Source: Polaribacter sp. KT25b (GTDB taxonomy: Bacteria; Bacteroidota; Bacteroidia; Flavobacteriales; Flavobacteriaceae). From it: DNA of 64,000 nt. Under the pieces are notes generated by a model. The model saw only the letters and a list, made by a program, of their open reading frames with translations, searched no databases and was not told the DNA's origin. The position numbers and the translations under genes are program-made. The DNA lies in the NCBI RefSeq assembly GCF_900105145.1, contig NZ_LT629752.1:2981501-3045500 (forward strand), given 5' to 3'. Below, piece by piece: positions 1-9,126 of the stretch (the stretch's first letter is position 1; every line of letters starts with the position of its first letter).

Positions 1-426
1 AGAATATCCAAAGAAAGTTATAATGAAACTTTTTACACTTCTAATATTTCTCCTCAAAAACACGATTTTAATGCAGGAATCTGGAATAAATTAGAACAAA
101 AAACACGTTATTGGGCTAAGAAATACAATCATTTATATGTTATTTCTGGCGGGGTTTTAGAAAGAAATTTAAAAACTATTGGATCAGAAAAAGTCTCTGT
201 TCCTAATCACTTTTATAAAATTCTACTAGATTACACAAAACCAGAAATAAAAGCAATTGCATTTTTATTCCCTCATAAAGAAAGTAAAAAACCTTTGTAC
301 AATTTTGTTGTTTCTATTGATGAGATTGAGCAAAAAACTGGCATTGATTTTTTTCCTAATTTACCAGATAATTTAGAAAATAAACTTGAATCTTCTAGTA
401 ATTATAAAAATTGGAGTTTTAGATAA
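1..426 (+). CDS. DNA/RNA non-specific endonuclease, C-terminal part
   Basis: An open frame runs from base 1 to the TAA at 424-426 and gives 141 residues; the start lies left of the window. The stretch NISPQKHDFNAGIWNKLE followed by RYWAKKYNHLYVISGG matches the region of NucA-type (beta-beta-alpha metal) sugar-nonspecific nucleases just after the catalytic DRGH, with the conserved Asn-containing metal site around FNAGIWNKLE. The DRGH histidine itself would be outside the window. The family cleaves single- and double-stranded DNA and RNA, usually outside the cytoplasm. It converges on the lipoprotein gene that ends 12 bases further on. Family assignment is good; specificity and location are unknown. 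Confidence 0.8.
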   Translation, partial: RISKESYNETFYTSNISPQKHDFNAGIWNKLEQKTRYWAKKYNHLYVISGGVLERNLKTIGSEKVSVPNHFYKILLDYTKPEIKAIAFLFPHKESKKPLYNFVVSIDEIEQKTGIDFFPNLPDNLENKLESSSNYKNWSFR

Positions 427-438
427 CTAAAACTATTT

Positions 439-729
439 TTAAACAGTTAACGTAATACTTTTTGCATCACAATCATCTAATGTAATTGTTTTTCCCCAAC
501 GATGGTTACCTGCAGCTGCAGAATAAGTTATAGAATTTGAAGGATAACGAACTAAATGTGTTTGCCCTGCACTAATTGTTTTTTCTACTTTTCCATTAAT
601 AATAAGAGTAATACTAAAATTAGTTCCGTTTTTAAAAGTTAATAGAGGTCCATCGCAATCAGAATCAGATTCACTTTCACAAGATGAAAAAAGAAAACCT
701 ATAACAAGAATAATAATAATTTTTTTCAT
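439..729 (-). CDS. small lipoprotein of unknown function
   Basis: A 96-residue protein starting at MKKIIIIL; an upstream in-frame Met at 771 would put charged residues before the signal peptide and is less likely. Residues 1-17 form a lipoprotein signal with lipobox FSSC, followed by an acidic SESDSD linker that is usual for surface or outer-membrane lipoproteins of Bacteroidota. The rest is a small beta-rich domain with NGTNFSITLIINGK and a Cys pair (DCDG, DDCD). I do not recognise a named family. It has its own short upstream region, following the terminator of the tRNA gene on the same strand. Confidence 0.65.
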   Translation of the reverse strand: MKKIIIILVIGFLFSSCESESDSDCDGPLLTFKNGTNFSITLIINGKVEKTISAGQTHLVRYPSNSITYSAAAGNHRWGKTITLDDCDAKSITLTV

Positions 730-783
730 TTTATTTTTAAGTTTTATCAAGAAAAGCAAACTTATAAACAAAATTATAAGTTT

Positions 784-807
784 AAAATACCTATTATTAG
801 GTATTTT
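784..807. repeat. perfect 10-bp inverted repeat
   Basis: AAAATACCTA at 784-793 pairs perfectly with TAGGTATTTT at 798-807 around a 4-base loop. It lies between the tRNA-Leu terminator and the lipoprotein start on the minus strand. It could be a second terminator hairpin or an operator of the lipoprotein gene; no clear T-tract decides this. Confidence 0.5.
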
Positions 808-825
808 AAAAATCAGAAATAAAAA

Positions 826-849
826 AACCTCAACTATAAAGCTGAGGTT
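826..849 (-). terminator. terminator after tRNA-Leu
   Basis: AACCTCA (826-832) pairs with TGAGGTT (843-849) and is followed on the minus strand by a T-rich run (complement of the A-run at 820-826). It sits 13 bases after the tRNA 3' end, so it most likely ends that transcript. Confidence 0.75.
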
Positions 850-861
850 TTTCTCTTATTG

Positions 862-943
862 TACAGGCGGAGAGACTCGAACTCTCACACCTCGCGGCAC
901 TAGATCCTAAGTCTAGCGTGTCTACCAATTCCACCACGCCTGC
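862..943 (-). tRNA. tRNA-Leu, anticodon TAG
   Basis: Read on the minus strand the 82 bases fold as a class II tRNA: acceptor stem GCAGGCG with CGCCTGT (one G-U), D-arm TGGTAGAC, anticodon stem around CTTAGGA with anticodon TAG, a long variable arm (TGCCGCGAGGTGTG) and T-arm GAGTTCGAGTCTC. The discriminator is A, as expected for leucine, and CCA is not encoded. It reads CUN leucine codons. It stands alone with its own promoter and terminator. Confidence 0.95.
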
Positions 944-967
944 AACTTTTCCGAAGATTTCGGGATG

Positions 968-996
968 CAAATATAAACAAACATCACAAACTACAA
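968..996 (-). promoter_or_regulatory. Bacteroidota promoter for tRNA-Leu
   Basis: On the minus strand a TTG (996-994) is followed after 18 bases by TATATTTG (975-968), a full match to the flavobacterial TTG-N17-23-TAnnTTTG promoter. It lies 24 bases upstream of the tRNA 5' end. Confidence 0.8.
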
Positions 997-1047
997 AGCA
1001 GTTCGTTATTATTTTTCTATTTTTGATGAAGAAAAAATAACTTCCAT

Positions 1048-2436
1048 ATGAATACAATTCAATCTTATATAAAAGACAACAAAAAAAGGTTCTTAAATGA
1101 ACTAATTGAGTTGCTTAAAATTCCATCTATAAGTGCAGACTCTGCTTATAAAAAAGATGTTTTAATAACTGCTGATTTTGTTTTAGAAAGCCTAAAAAAA
1201 GCAGGATGTGATAACGTTGAACTTTGCGAAACTCCAGGTTACCCAATTATTTACGGAGAAAAAATAATCGATAAAAACTTACCAACAGTTTTAGTTTATG
1301 GCCATTATGATGTTCAACCAGCAGATCCTATCGACCTTTGGACTTCTCCACCTTTTGAACCTGTTATCAAAAAAACAGATATTCATCCTGAAGGCGCCAT
1401 TTTTGCACGTGGAGCTTGTGACGATAAAGGGCAAATGTTTATGCATGTTAAAGCATTAGAATACATGACATCAACAGGAAATTTACCTTGTAACGTAAAA
1501 TTTATGATTGAAGGAGAAGAAGAAGTTGGCTCTGAAAGTTTGGCTTGGTTTGTTCCGAGAAATAAAGAAAAACTAACAAATGATGTAATTTTAATTTCTG
1601 ATACAGGAATGATTGCAAACGATATTCCTTCAATTACAACAGGCTTACGTGGTTTAAGTTATGTAGAAGTAGAAGTTACAGGGCCAAATAGAGATTTACA
1701 TTCTGGGCTTTATGGAGGTGCAGTTGCAAATCCTATTAATATTTTAACAAAAATGATTGCTTCTTTACATGATGAAAATAATCATATTACAATTCCTGGT
1801 TTTTATGATAAAGTTGAAGAATTATCATCCGAAGAAAGAGCAGAAATGGCAAAAGCTCCTTTTAATTTAGAAAAGTATAAAGACGCTTTAAAAGTTGATG
1901 CCGTTTATGGTGAAAAAGGATATTCTACTAACGAACGTAATTCTATTCGCCCAACTTTAGATATAAATGGAATTTGGGGAGGTTACACTGGCCAAGGTGC
2001 AAAAACAGTAATTGCAAGCAAAGCTTTTGCAAAAATATCTATGCGTTTAGTACCAAATCAAGATTGGAGAGAAATTACAGAATTATTTAAAAATCATTTT
2101 GAAAATATTGCTCCAAAATCCGTGAAAATTATTGTAAAACCTCATCATGGCGGTCAAGGTTATGTTACACCAATTAATACGATTGCATACCAAGCTGCAA
2201 GTAAAGCGTACGAAACTAGCTTTGGTAAAACTCCAATTCCGCAAAGAAGTGGAGGAAGTATCCCAATTGTTGCTTTGTTTGAACAAGAATTAAAAAGCAA
2301 AACTATTTTAATGGGGTTTGGTTTAGATTCTGATGCAATTCACTCACCAAATGAACATTTTGGCGTTTGGAATTACCTAAAAGGGATTGAAACAATTCCG
2401 TATTTTTATAAATATTTCACAGAATTATCAAAATAA
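1048..2436 (+). CDS. M20 family metallodipeptidase
   Basis: A 462-residue zinc peptidase of the M20/M25/M40 family, which hydrolyses dipeptides or small N-acylated peptides in the cytoplasm. Visible are YGHYDVQP with metal His86 and catalytic Asp88, the bridging Asp in ACDDKGQ (about 125), the catalytic/metal Glu pair in EGEEEVGS (about 155-158), the dimerisation (lid) domain in the middle, and the late metal His in IHSPNEHF near residue 443. There is no signal peptide. Length is normal for the dipeptidase branch. A TATTTTTG element at 1018-1025 is a plausible -7 box. It is divergent from the tRNA gene. Exact substrate unknown. Confidence 0.92.
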   Translation: MNTIQSYIKDNKKRFLNELIELLKIPSISADSAYKKDVLITADFVLESLKKAGCDNVELCETPGYPIIYGEKIIDKNLPTVLVYGHYDVQPADPIDLWTSPPFEPVIKKTDIHPEGAIFARGACDDKGQMFMHVKALEYMTSTGNLPCNVKFMIEGEEEVGSESLAWFVPRNKEKLTNDVILISDTGMIANDIPSITTGLRGLSYVEVEVTGPNRDLHSGLYGGAVANPINILTKMIASLHDENNHITIPGFYDKVEELSSEERAEMAKAPFNLEKYKDALKVDAVYGEKGYSTNERNSIRPTLDINGIWGGYTGQGAKTVIASKAFAKISMRLVPNQDWREITELFKNHFENIAPKSVKIIVKPHHGGQGYVTPINTIAYQAASKAYETSFGKTPIPQRSGGSIPIVALFEQELKSKTILMGFGLDSDAIHSPNEHFGVWNYLKGIETIPYFYKYFTELSK

Positions 2437-2451
2437 ATAATCTTTTAGATT

Positions 2452-2489
2452 TAGCTTGTCGAAATTATATTTTGACAAGCTATTTTTTT
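2452..2489 (+). terminator. terminator after the M20 peptidase
   Basis: TAGCTTGTC (2452-2460) pairs with GACAAGCTA (2474-2482) and extends inward with A-T pairs; a run of T follows from 2483. It separates the M20 gene from the M1 gene, so the two are separate transcripts. Confidence 0.85.
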
Positions 2490-2512
2490 TAAAAATAAAT
2501 AATTTATTCTAC

Positions 2513-4162
2513 ATGAAAAATGGTTTTTACATTCTAATAAGTTTTGTAATATTCAGTTCAATTAACACCTTTTCTCAAGGCTTATTAAGCGAGAAAAACA
2601 ATTTTACCAAACAAGACACCTTAAGAGGTTCTATTACTCCAGAAAGAGTTTGGTGGGATTTAACTTATTACCATTTAGATATTACAGTTGATCCTGATAA
2701 AAAATTCATTTCAGGAAAAAACACCATCAAATACAAAGTTTTAAATGAGAACAAAACAATGCAAATTGATTTACAAGCGCCACTTAAAATAACAAAAGTA
2801 ACACAAGATGGTAAAGTATTGACAGTAATACACGACGGAAATGCTCATTTTGTAAAACTTGTAAAAAATCAAAATATAGGCAAAATAGAGTCTATTGTTG
2901 TCTATTATGAAGGAAATCCAAAAGAAGCAAAAAACGCTCCTTGGGATGGAGGTTTTTCATGGAAAAAAGATAAAAAAGGCAATCATTTTGTAGCAACTTC
3001 TTGTCAAGGTTTAGGCGCTAGTGTTTGGTGGCCGTGTAAAGATCATATGTACGACGAAGTTGATAGCATGCGAATTAGCGTTACAGTTCCTAGTAATTTA
3101 ATGGATGTTTCTAATGGACGTTTAGAAAGTATAGAAGATCATGGAACTACAAAAACTTACAATTGGTTTGTAGATAATCCTATCAATAATTATGGCGTAA
3201 ATGTAAATATTGGCAATTACACTCATTTTTCTGAAGTTTTTTATGGTGAAAATGGAAATTTAGACATGGATTATTATGTGCTAAAAGGTAGATTAGAAAA
3301 AGCTAAAAACCATTTTAAAGACGCTCCAAAAATGATGAAAGCTTTCGAACATTGGTTTGGACCTTACCCTTTTTATAAAGATGGTTATAAATTGGTAGAA
3401 GTACCTTATTTAGGTATGGAACATCAAAGTTCGGTTACCTATGGAAATCAATATAAAAAAGGATATTTAGGACGTGATTTATCTGGAACTGGTTGGGGGC
3501 TAAAATTCGATTTTATTATAATTCACGAATCTGGACATGAATGGTTTGCAAACAATATTACCAATAAAGATATTGCAGATATGTGGATTCATGAGAGCTT
3601 TACTAATTACTCAGAAAGTCTTTTTGTTGAATATTATTATGGCAAAAAAGCCTCCTCTGAATATATAATTGGCCTTAGAAAATCTATTGCTAACAAAAAA
3701 CCAATTATTGGCAAATACAATGTAAACAACGAAGGTTCTGGAGACATGTACAACAAAGGAGGAAACATGTTGCATACTTTAAGACAACTAGTTGATAATG
3801 ACGAAAAATGGCGCTCTATTTTAAGAAAAATGAATAAAACATTTTACCATCAAACAGTTACAACAGTTCAAATTGAAAATTTTTTAAGCACTGAAACTGG
3901 CATTGATTTATCTGCATTTTTTAATCAATATTTAAGAGATATTAGAATACCAATCTTAGAATATAAAATTGAAAATAAAACACTAAAATATCGCTGGACA
4001 AACACTGTTTCTAACTTTAAAATGCCTTTAAAGGTTACTATTGACAGTAAAGAAACATGGATTTATCCTAGAGAGAATTGGGAATCTTTAGATTTAAAAA
4101 CCATAAATAACAATTTTAAGATTGATGATAACTTTTATATTTTTACTAAAAATAAATTATAA
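2513..4162 (+). CDS. M1 family aminopeptidase, secreted
   Basis: The start is set at the Met of MKNGFYILISFVIF (549 residues), because an in-frame start at 2456 lies inside the preceding terminator hairpin and would bury the signal peptide. The N-terminal signal ends near TFSQG. The zinc site HESGH is at about residues 338-342, with the third ligand Glu at about 361 in WIHESFTNYSE, the usual M1 spacing. The exopeptidase motif is GMEHQS rather than GAMEN; the conserved Tyr of the family is likely in the MYNKGG region. It lacks the large C-terminal domain of PepN and resembles the short Bacteroidota M1 group. Probably periplasmic peptide breakdown, with the neighbouring S9 enzyme. Confidence 0.9.
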   Translation: MKNGFYILISFVIFSSINTFSQGLLSEKNNFTKQDTLRGSITPERVWWDLTYYHLDITVDPDKKFISGKNTIKYKVLNENKTMQIDLQAPLKITKVTQDGKVLTVIHDGNAHFVKLVKNQNIGKIESIVVYYEGNPKEAKNAPWDGGFSWKKDKKGNHFVATSCQGLGASVWWPCKDHMYDEVDSMRISVTVPSNLMDVSNGRLESIEDHGTTKTYNWFVDNPINNYGVNVNIGNYTHFSEVFYGENGNLDMDYYVLKGRLEKAKNHFKDAPKMMKAFEHWFGPYPFYKDGYKLVEVPYLGMEHQSSVTYGNQYKKGYLGRDLSGTGWGLKFDFIIIHESGHEWFANNITNKDIADMWIHESFTNYSESLFVEYYYGKKASSEYIIGLRKSIANKKPIIGKYNVNNEGSGDMYNKGGNMLHTLRQLVDNDEKWRSILRKMNKTFYHQTVTTVQIENFLSTETGIDLSAFFNQYLRDIRIPILEYKIENKTLKYRWTNTVSNFKMPLKVTIDSKETWIYPRENWESLDLKTINNNFKIDDNFYIFTKNKL

Positions 4163-4266
4163 ATAACTCTATTTTAAAAGAAGATTAGGAGTTTGAAAAT
4201 CCCCCCTCATTTATCAATATTTTAAAAAGTTATCAAAATAAAAACCATTTAACAGAAAACTATTTT

Positions 4267-6594
4267 ATGAAAACAAACTATTTAAAATTTATTGCATTTT
4301 TATGCTTCTATTTATTTATTACTTCTTGCTCTAAAACAAAAGAACAAAAAGAGTTTACAATTGCAGAATATGAAGCTGCAGCAGCCCAAATGGATAGAAG
4401 TTTATACAATTTAGTCTACAATGAGGTTACTGGAACTAACTTTATAAATAACAGTAGTTTTATTTATGCAACAAAAACTAAAAAAGGCAAAAAATTTATT
4501 TTAGTTGATGCAACTTCAAAAACTAAAAAAGAGGCTTTTAATCATGAAAAATTAGCCGAAATTTTATCAAAAGAATTAGAGAAAGAAATTAAAGCAAACG
4601 ATTTACCAATTTACAGTTTATCTTTTTCTGATGACCTAAAAACACTTCATTTTTCTGCTTATCGACAAAAATTTAGTTATAATCTAAAGAAAAATTCACT
4701 ATCAAAAGAAGCATTAAGTTTAAAAAGAACTTCGAGAAATGAGCATATTTCTCCTAATGGAAAATTGGCTGCTTATATAGATAATTATAACCTTTGGGTT
4801 CGTGATTTAGAAACCAATAAAAAAACACAACTTACTTTTGATGGAATTCAAGATTATGGCTACGCAACAAATAATGCTGGCTGGACAAAAAGTGATGGAG
4901 CTGTTTTAAAATGGTCTCCAAATTCTGATAAAATTGCCACGTTTCAACAAGATGCAAGAGGTGTTGGTATGATGTATTTAACTTCTACAAATGTTGGCCA
5001 TCAAAAATTAGAAGCTTGGAAACATCCGCTGCCAGGCGATAAAATTATTTTCACAATCGAAAGAGTAATTATTCATGTGGGAAATAAACCTAAAACGGTT
5101 CGTTTAAAAATGGATAAAGATTATCAAAGAGGAACTACTACAGATCATATTGCTGATTGGAATAACGAATTATTAGACGCACAATGGAATAACGAAGGAA
5201 CAAAATTTGCGTTTGTTTCTGGCTCTAGAGATCATAAAATAGCACACTTACAAATAGCTGATGCTAATTCTGGAGTTGTTGAATCGATTCATAAAGAAAA
5301 AGTAGACACTTTTTATGAATCTGGTGTTAATGCAGAAAATTGGAAAGTTTTATTTGATTCGAATGAGTTTATTTGGTATTCAGAAAAAAGTAATTGGGGT
5401 CATATTTATTTATATGATTTAACAACAAAAGAATTAAAAAATCAAATTACTACAGGAAATTGGATTGTAAAAGAAATTATTAATATAGATAAAAATAATA
5501 GGCAAATCTATTTTAAAGCTGGTGGAAAAGAAGAAGGAAATCCGTATCACAATTATTATTACAAAGTAAATTTTGATGGCTCGAATCTTACAAATTTAAC
5601 ACCATCCAAAGGAACACATACTGCTACTTTTTCTGATGATTATACTACTTTAGTTGATACGTATTCTACAACAAAAACCCCTCCAATATCAGTTTTAAGA
5701 AATGGAAATGGAGAAAAAATAATTGATTTAGAATCCGCAGATATTTCTGAATTAAAAGCAAAAAACTGGCAAGAACCCGTTGAGTTTTCTGTAAAAGCAC
5801 GTGATAAAAAAACAGATTTATATGGCCTGCTATTTTTACCAAGTAATTATGATGAAAGCAACAAATATCCTGTTTTAAATTATATTTATCCAGGTCCACA
5901 ATCTGGTTCGGTTGGTAATTATGGTTTTAGAGCTGTTTGGAGAGATTTCCAAGCAGTTGCAGAACTTGGTTTTGTTGTAGTTGCTGTTGATGCGATGGGA
6001 ACACCAATGAGATCTAAATCTTTTCATGATGCCTATTATGGGAATATGGGTGATAATGGTTTACCAGATAATATAACTGCGATTAAACAATTATCAGAAA
6101 AATATAAAGGAATGGATATTGAAAGGGTTGGAATTTGGGGTCATTCTGGTGGAGGATTTGCCTCAACAAGAGCGGTTTTTGAATATCCAGATTTTTACGA
6201 TGTTGCTGTTTCTGGATCAGGAAATCATGATAATAGAAATTATGAAGCAGATTGGGGAGAAAAATGGCAAGGTCTTTTAGTGGATGGAAGTTTAGAAGGT
6301 AATGGAGACGGAACTACAAATTACGACAATCAAGCAAATCAATTAATTGCCAAAAATTTAAAAGGTAAATTATTAATTACACATGGTTCTGTAGATGATA
6401 ATGTGCCGCCATCTAACACAATGTTAGTTGTAGAAGCTTTGATAAAAGCAAACAAAGATTTTGACATGATTTTATTTCCAAATAAAAGACATGGTTATGG
6501 AGATATGACAAATTATATGACGCGTAAACGCTGGGATTATTTTGTAACTCATCTTTTAAATGCAAAACCACCAAAAGAATTTCAAATTAAATAA
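4267..6594 (+). CDS. dipeptidyl-peptidase IV-like S9 lipoprotein
   Basis: 775 residues. Residues 1-21 are a lipoprotein signal (FLFITSCSK). An eight-bladed beta-propeller (DPPIV_N) fills roughly 80-490, with the Glu-containing helix region EIIN/WNNE typical of the substrate-binding double Glu not clearly resolved by eye. The C-terminal alpha/beta hydrolase domain carries GHSGGG with nucleophile Ser627, Asp710 or 711 in GSVDDNVPP, and His742 in KRHGYG. The family removes X-Pro or X-Ala dipeptides from peptides. A 104-base gap without a terminator hairpin follows the M1 peptidase, so co-transcription is possible. Likely anchored in the cell envelope and used to digest peptides. Confidence 0.92.
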   Translation: MKTNYLKFIAFLCFYLFITSCSKTKEQKEFTIAEYEAAAAQMDRSLYNLVYNEVTGTNFINNSSFIYATKTKKGKKFILVDATSKTKKEAFNHEKLAEILSKELEKEIKANDLPIYSLSFSDDLKTLHFSAYRQKFSYNLKKNSLSKEALSLKRTSRNEHISPNGKLAAYIDNYNLWVRDLETNKKTQLTFDGIQDYGYATNNAGWTKSDGAVLKWSPNSDKIATFQQDARGVGMMYLTSTNVGHQKLEAWKHPLPGDKIIFTIERVIIHVGNKPKTVRLKMDKDYQRGTTTDHIADWNNELLDAQWNNEGTKFAFVSGSRDHKIAHLQIADANSGVVESIHKEKVDTFYESGVNAENWKVLFDSNEFIWYSEKSNWGHIYLYDLTTKELKNQITTGNWIVKEIINIDKNNRQIYFKAGGKEEGNPYHNYYYKVNFDGSNLTNLTPSKGTHTATFSDDYTTLVDTYSTTKTPPISVLRNGNGEKIIDLESADISELKAKNWQEPVEFSVKARDKKTDLYGLLFLPSNYDESNKYPVLNYIYPGPQSGSVGNYGFRAVWRDFQAVAELGFVVVAVDAMGTPMRSKSFHDAYYGNMGDNGLPDNITAIKQLSEKYKGMDIERVGIWGHSGGGFASTRAVFEYPDFYDVAVSGSGNHDNRNYEADWGEKWQGLLVDGSLEGNGDGTTNYDNQANQLIAKNLKGKLLITHGSVDDNVPPSNTMLVVEALIKANKDFDMILFPNKRHGYGDMTNYMTRKRWDYFVTHLLNAKPPKEFQIK

Positions 6595-6757
6595 CTCTAA
6601 AACCAATTTTATCTGCTTCTATTCAAATTAACAGATAAACTTGCCTTTTAAACTAGTTAAACAAACGTTTTAACTTAATTATTAGACTCTTTACATAATA
6701 TTAAACCTATTATAAAAAAAAGTTATAAATTTGTATAAGGGGATAAAACAAAAAATT

Positions 6758-7939
6758 ATGAAAAAAATTATTTTAGGAGCTTTTTTATTTTGCTCTACTA
6801 TTATAGTAAACGCACAAGAACAAGAGTATAATAAATGGTCTATAGATTTAGGCGGTGGTGTAACAAGGATTATTAATCCACTTTCTGATGGATATAGATC
6901 TAACTCATTCGACCCAGGACAAGCAAACTTTGGTGTTAGATATATGTTTAACGAAAAATTTGGTTTACGTTTAGGTGTTGGATATAATGAATTTAAAGAA
7001 GGTAGCGGAAGTTTACCATACAAAGCTAATTATTACAGAACGAACTTAGAAGGTGTTGTAAATGCTGGAAATCTTTTTAAATTTAGTAGCTGGACAAAAA
7101 AATTCAATTTTTTATTTCATGCTGGTTTTGGTCTTTCTAATTTAAACACAATAACACCAATCGATAATAGTGAATCTATTTTTAATATTATGATAGGTTT
7201 TACTCCACAATATAAATTATCAAATCGTGTTTCTCTATTTTTAGATTTTTCTACAATAATGCACGATAATCAAGATATTACTTTTGATGGAGCAGCAAAT
7301 ACACGTAATGCAGACAATATAACTGCAAGTATATTTAACACTTCTATAGGTGTAAGTGTTTCATTAGGTAAAAAGAAAGAAAATGCAGATTTTCTTCCAG
7401 ATGAAGAAGTGTACGTGAATAATGAATTATCAGAAATTAAAGAACGCTTGGATAAAGCTGAAACAGAAATTTCTGATTTAAAAGTTAGAAAAGCAGATAT
7501 AAATAAAGAAGAGTTAATTTATGAATTAGACACAAGATATCTTTTAAAAGGTGAATCTAACTCTAAATATGCTAGTAAAGTTACTTCATCTAATGTAGAT
7601 TTTATTAGAGAATTATTAAACAGCGGATATATAAATGTATATTTTAACACTAACAAAACAACTATTCAAGAAGGTTCTTTAAATTCTGTGAATTATTTAA
7701 AACAATTTATGATTGATAACCCAACAGTTAGCGCTCAATTAATTGGTTTTGCTGATGAAACCGGTAATGCAGATCAAAATTTACAGCTTTCTGAAAACAG
7801 AGCTAAAAGTGTATTTGAAATTTTAGTTGCGGCGGGTATAAATGCAAATAGACTTTCTTTTTCTGGCGGAGGTGTAGATGCAAGTGTTAAAGAAAAAGCT
7901 AGACAATTTGCAAGAAAAGTTACTTTTAAAATTAAATAA
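6758..7939 (+). CDS. OmpA family outer-membrane protein
   Basis: 393 residues from MKKIILGAFLFC; the longer frame starting at 6731 lies just downstream of TAAATTTG (6726-6733), a likely -7 element, and is rejected. A signal peptide ends at VNAQEQ. Residues 25-215 form an outer-membrane beta-barrel of alternating aromatic strands; a coiled-coil spacer (ELSEIKERLDKAETEISDLK) follows; the C-terminal OmpA domain has the peptidoglycan-binding Asp in GFADETG and the NLQLSENRAKSV motif. It links outer membrane and cell wall. It is a single-gene unit closed by a strong terminator. Confidence 0.92.
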   Translation: MKKIILGAFLFCSTIIVNAQEQEYNKWSIDLGGGVTRIINPLSDGYRSNSFDPGQANFGVRYMFNEKFGLRLGVGYNEFKEGSGSLPYKANYYRTNLEGVVNAGNLFKFSSWTKKFNFLFHAGFGLSNLNTITPIDNSESIFNIMIGFTPQYKLSNRVSLFLDFSTIMHDNQDITFDGAANTRNADNITASIFNTSIGVSVSLGKKKENADFLPDEEVYVNNELSEIKERLDKAETEISDLKVRKADINKEELIYELDTRYLLKGESNSKYASKVTSSNVDFIRELLNSGYINVYFNTNKTTIQEGSLNSVNYLKQFMIDNPTVSAQLIGFADETGNADQNLQLSENRAKSVFEILVAAGINANRLSFSGGGVDASVKEKARQFARKVTFKIK

Positions 7940-7960
7940 CTTATTCATAAATAATTTTAT

Positions 7961-7998
7961 AAAAAACAACCCACAAATTAAATTTGTGGGTTGTTTTT
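7961..7998. terminator. bidirectional terminator
   Basis: AACAACCCACAAATT pairs with AATTTGTGGGTTGTT, flanked by A-run on the left and T-run on the right. It lies between the convergent OmpA gene (+) and cyclophilin gene (-) and can stop both. Confidence 0.9.
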
Positions 7999-8017
7999 GT
8001 TTACAATAAAATCTAAA

Positions 8018-8641
8018 TTATTTTAGAATATAAGCTTTTATAATATAATCTACTTTTGGAAATTTTTCTCTTAAGTACTTGTTTCCAAACTTAGCAATAG
8101 AATCTTGTTTGTAACCTAATTTATCTCCATAACCATTATAAAATTTTAACACATTTTCTTTACCAGAAATTACTTTTGCTATTACAGGAAAACCTGTAAC
8201 ACCAGAATAAGTTAGCGTATCTAATCTATTATTATTTTTTAAATTGATAAATATTTGATTAGATCTTGTATTAACTCCTCCTCTAGCAAATGAAATAGAC
8301 ATCGAATCATTTTTAGCTAAAACAGGTTCATCTTCAATTCCTTTTTGCCAACTTTTATTGATTAAAGAATCATTATGAATTCCAAATTGAGCAACAAAAT
8401 TAGGCACAACTCTAAAAATGGCAACATCAGTATAATAATCCTTTTTTATCATTTGATATAATCTATCCACACCTTTTGGAGACCAAAGTCTTCTGGCAAC
8501 AATATCAAAATTACCTTGTGTAGTTTCAAATCTTGCTGTAAAAGTGTTTGGTGCTTTTTCTTTTAACCATTTATCTTTAAACTTAACCGTAGCGCAAGAA
8601 CTTAATAAAACAATACTTGCTAATAGAACTATTTTTTTCAT
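8018..8641 (-). CDS. cyclophilin-type peptidyl-prolyl isomerase lipoprotein
   Basis: 207 residues with lipoprotein signal MKKIVLLASIVLLSSC. The body is a cyclophilin fold: FETTQGNFDI at the first strand, FRVVPNFVAQFG containing the catalytic-type arginine of the FxRxxxxFxxQxG motif, SISFARGG (core AMA-like segment), and NQIFINLKNNNRLD. It would catalyse proline isomerisation in exported proteins in the periplasm. It is slightly longer than minimal bacterial PpiB and ends with a basic tail. Single gene; divergent from the BlaI-like gene. Family assignment is firm, activity inferred. Confidence 0.88.
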   Translation of the reverse strand: MKKIVLLASIVLLSSCATVKFKDKWLKEKAPNTFTARFETTQGNFDIVARRLWSPKGVDRLYQMIKKDYYTDVAIFRVVPNFVAQFGIHNDSLINKSWQKGIEDEPVLAKNDSMSISFARGGVNTRSNQIFINLKNNNRLDTLTYSGVTGFPVIAKVISGKENVLKFYNGYGDKLGYKQDSIAKFGNKYLREKFPKVDYIIKAYILK

Positions 8642-8697
8642 TGTCGTTTTTTTCTGATTTTAAACAAATGTATACAAAATCTAAAACATATTTCAAC

Positions 8698-8739
8698 TCT
8701 ACACTTGTAGAATTAAAATATTTATTCTATGTTTGTAGA
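8698..8739 (+). promoter_or_regulatory. promoter overlapped by two BlaI-type operators
   Basis: TTG at 8705-8707, 20 bases, then TATGTTTG at 8728-8735 make a complete flavobacterial promoter. TCTACA-CT-TGTAGA (8698-8711) is a perfect dyad over the -33 element; TCTATG-TT-TGTAGA (8726-8739) is a near copy over the -7 element; centres are 28 bp apart. TACA/TGTA dyads are the known binding form of BlaI/MecI repressors, so this is most likely the autoregulatory operator pair of the downstream gene. Confidence 0.8.
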
Positions 8740-8754
8740 GTAAAATAAAAAAAG

Positions 8755-9126
8755 ATGCAATTATCTAAGACCGAAGAACAATTAATGCAGTATTTATGGA
8801 AACGCAAAAAAGCATTTTTAAAAGATTTATTAGAAGATTTTCCAGAACCAAAACCAGCAACAACAACGGTAGCGACTTTGTTAAAAAGAATTACTGATAA
8901 AGGTTTTATTAACTATAAATTGTTTGGAAAATCAAGAGAATATTATCCAATAGTTAAAAAAACAGATTATTTTTCTAAACATGTAAATGGTTTAATTAAA
9001 AATTTCTTTAACGATTCTGCTAGTCAGTTTGCATCTTTCTTTACCAAAGAAACCAACCTTTCTACCGAAGAATTAGAAGAATTAAAAAAAGTGATTGATT
9101 CTCAAATTAAAAAGCAACAATTATGA
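8755..9126 (+). CDS. BlaI/MecI family transcriptional repressor
   Basis: 123 residues. Residues 1-75 form the winged helix (LSKTEEQLMQYLWKRKKAFLKDLLEDFP, then TTVATLLKRITDKGFINYKLFGKSREYYPIV); the C-terminal part (FASFFTKETNLSTEELEELKKVIDSQ) is the dimerisation and cleavage-loop region. Such proteins repress their own operon until proteolysis by the partner M56 sensor. The gene overlaps the next by 4 bases (ATGA), so the two are translated together. Two TACA/TGTA dyads cover the promoter. In flavobacteria these pairs are not necessarily linked to beta-lactamase, and none is seen in the window. Confidence 0.92.
   Translation: MQLSKTEEQLMQYLWKRKKAFLKDLLEDFPEPKPATTTVATLLKRITDKGFINYKLFGKSREYYPIVKKTDYFSKHVNGLIKNFFNDSASQFASFFTKETNLSTEELEELKKVIDSQIKKQQL

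Noticed and set aside
830..1057. 75-codon open frame on the minus strand
   Set aside because: It covers the tRNA-Leu gene, its promoter and terminator; no protein features.
8755..8760. Strong Shine-Dalgarno sites as start evidence
   Set aside because: Ribosome binding sites in this group are weak and AT-rich, so starts were chosen from conserved protein ends, signal peptides and promoter position instead.
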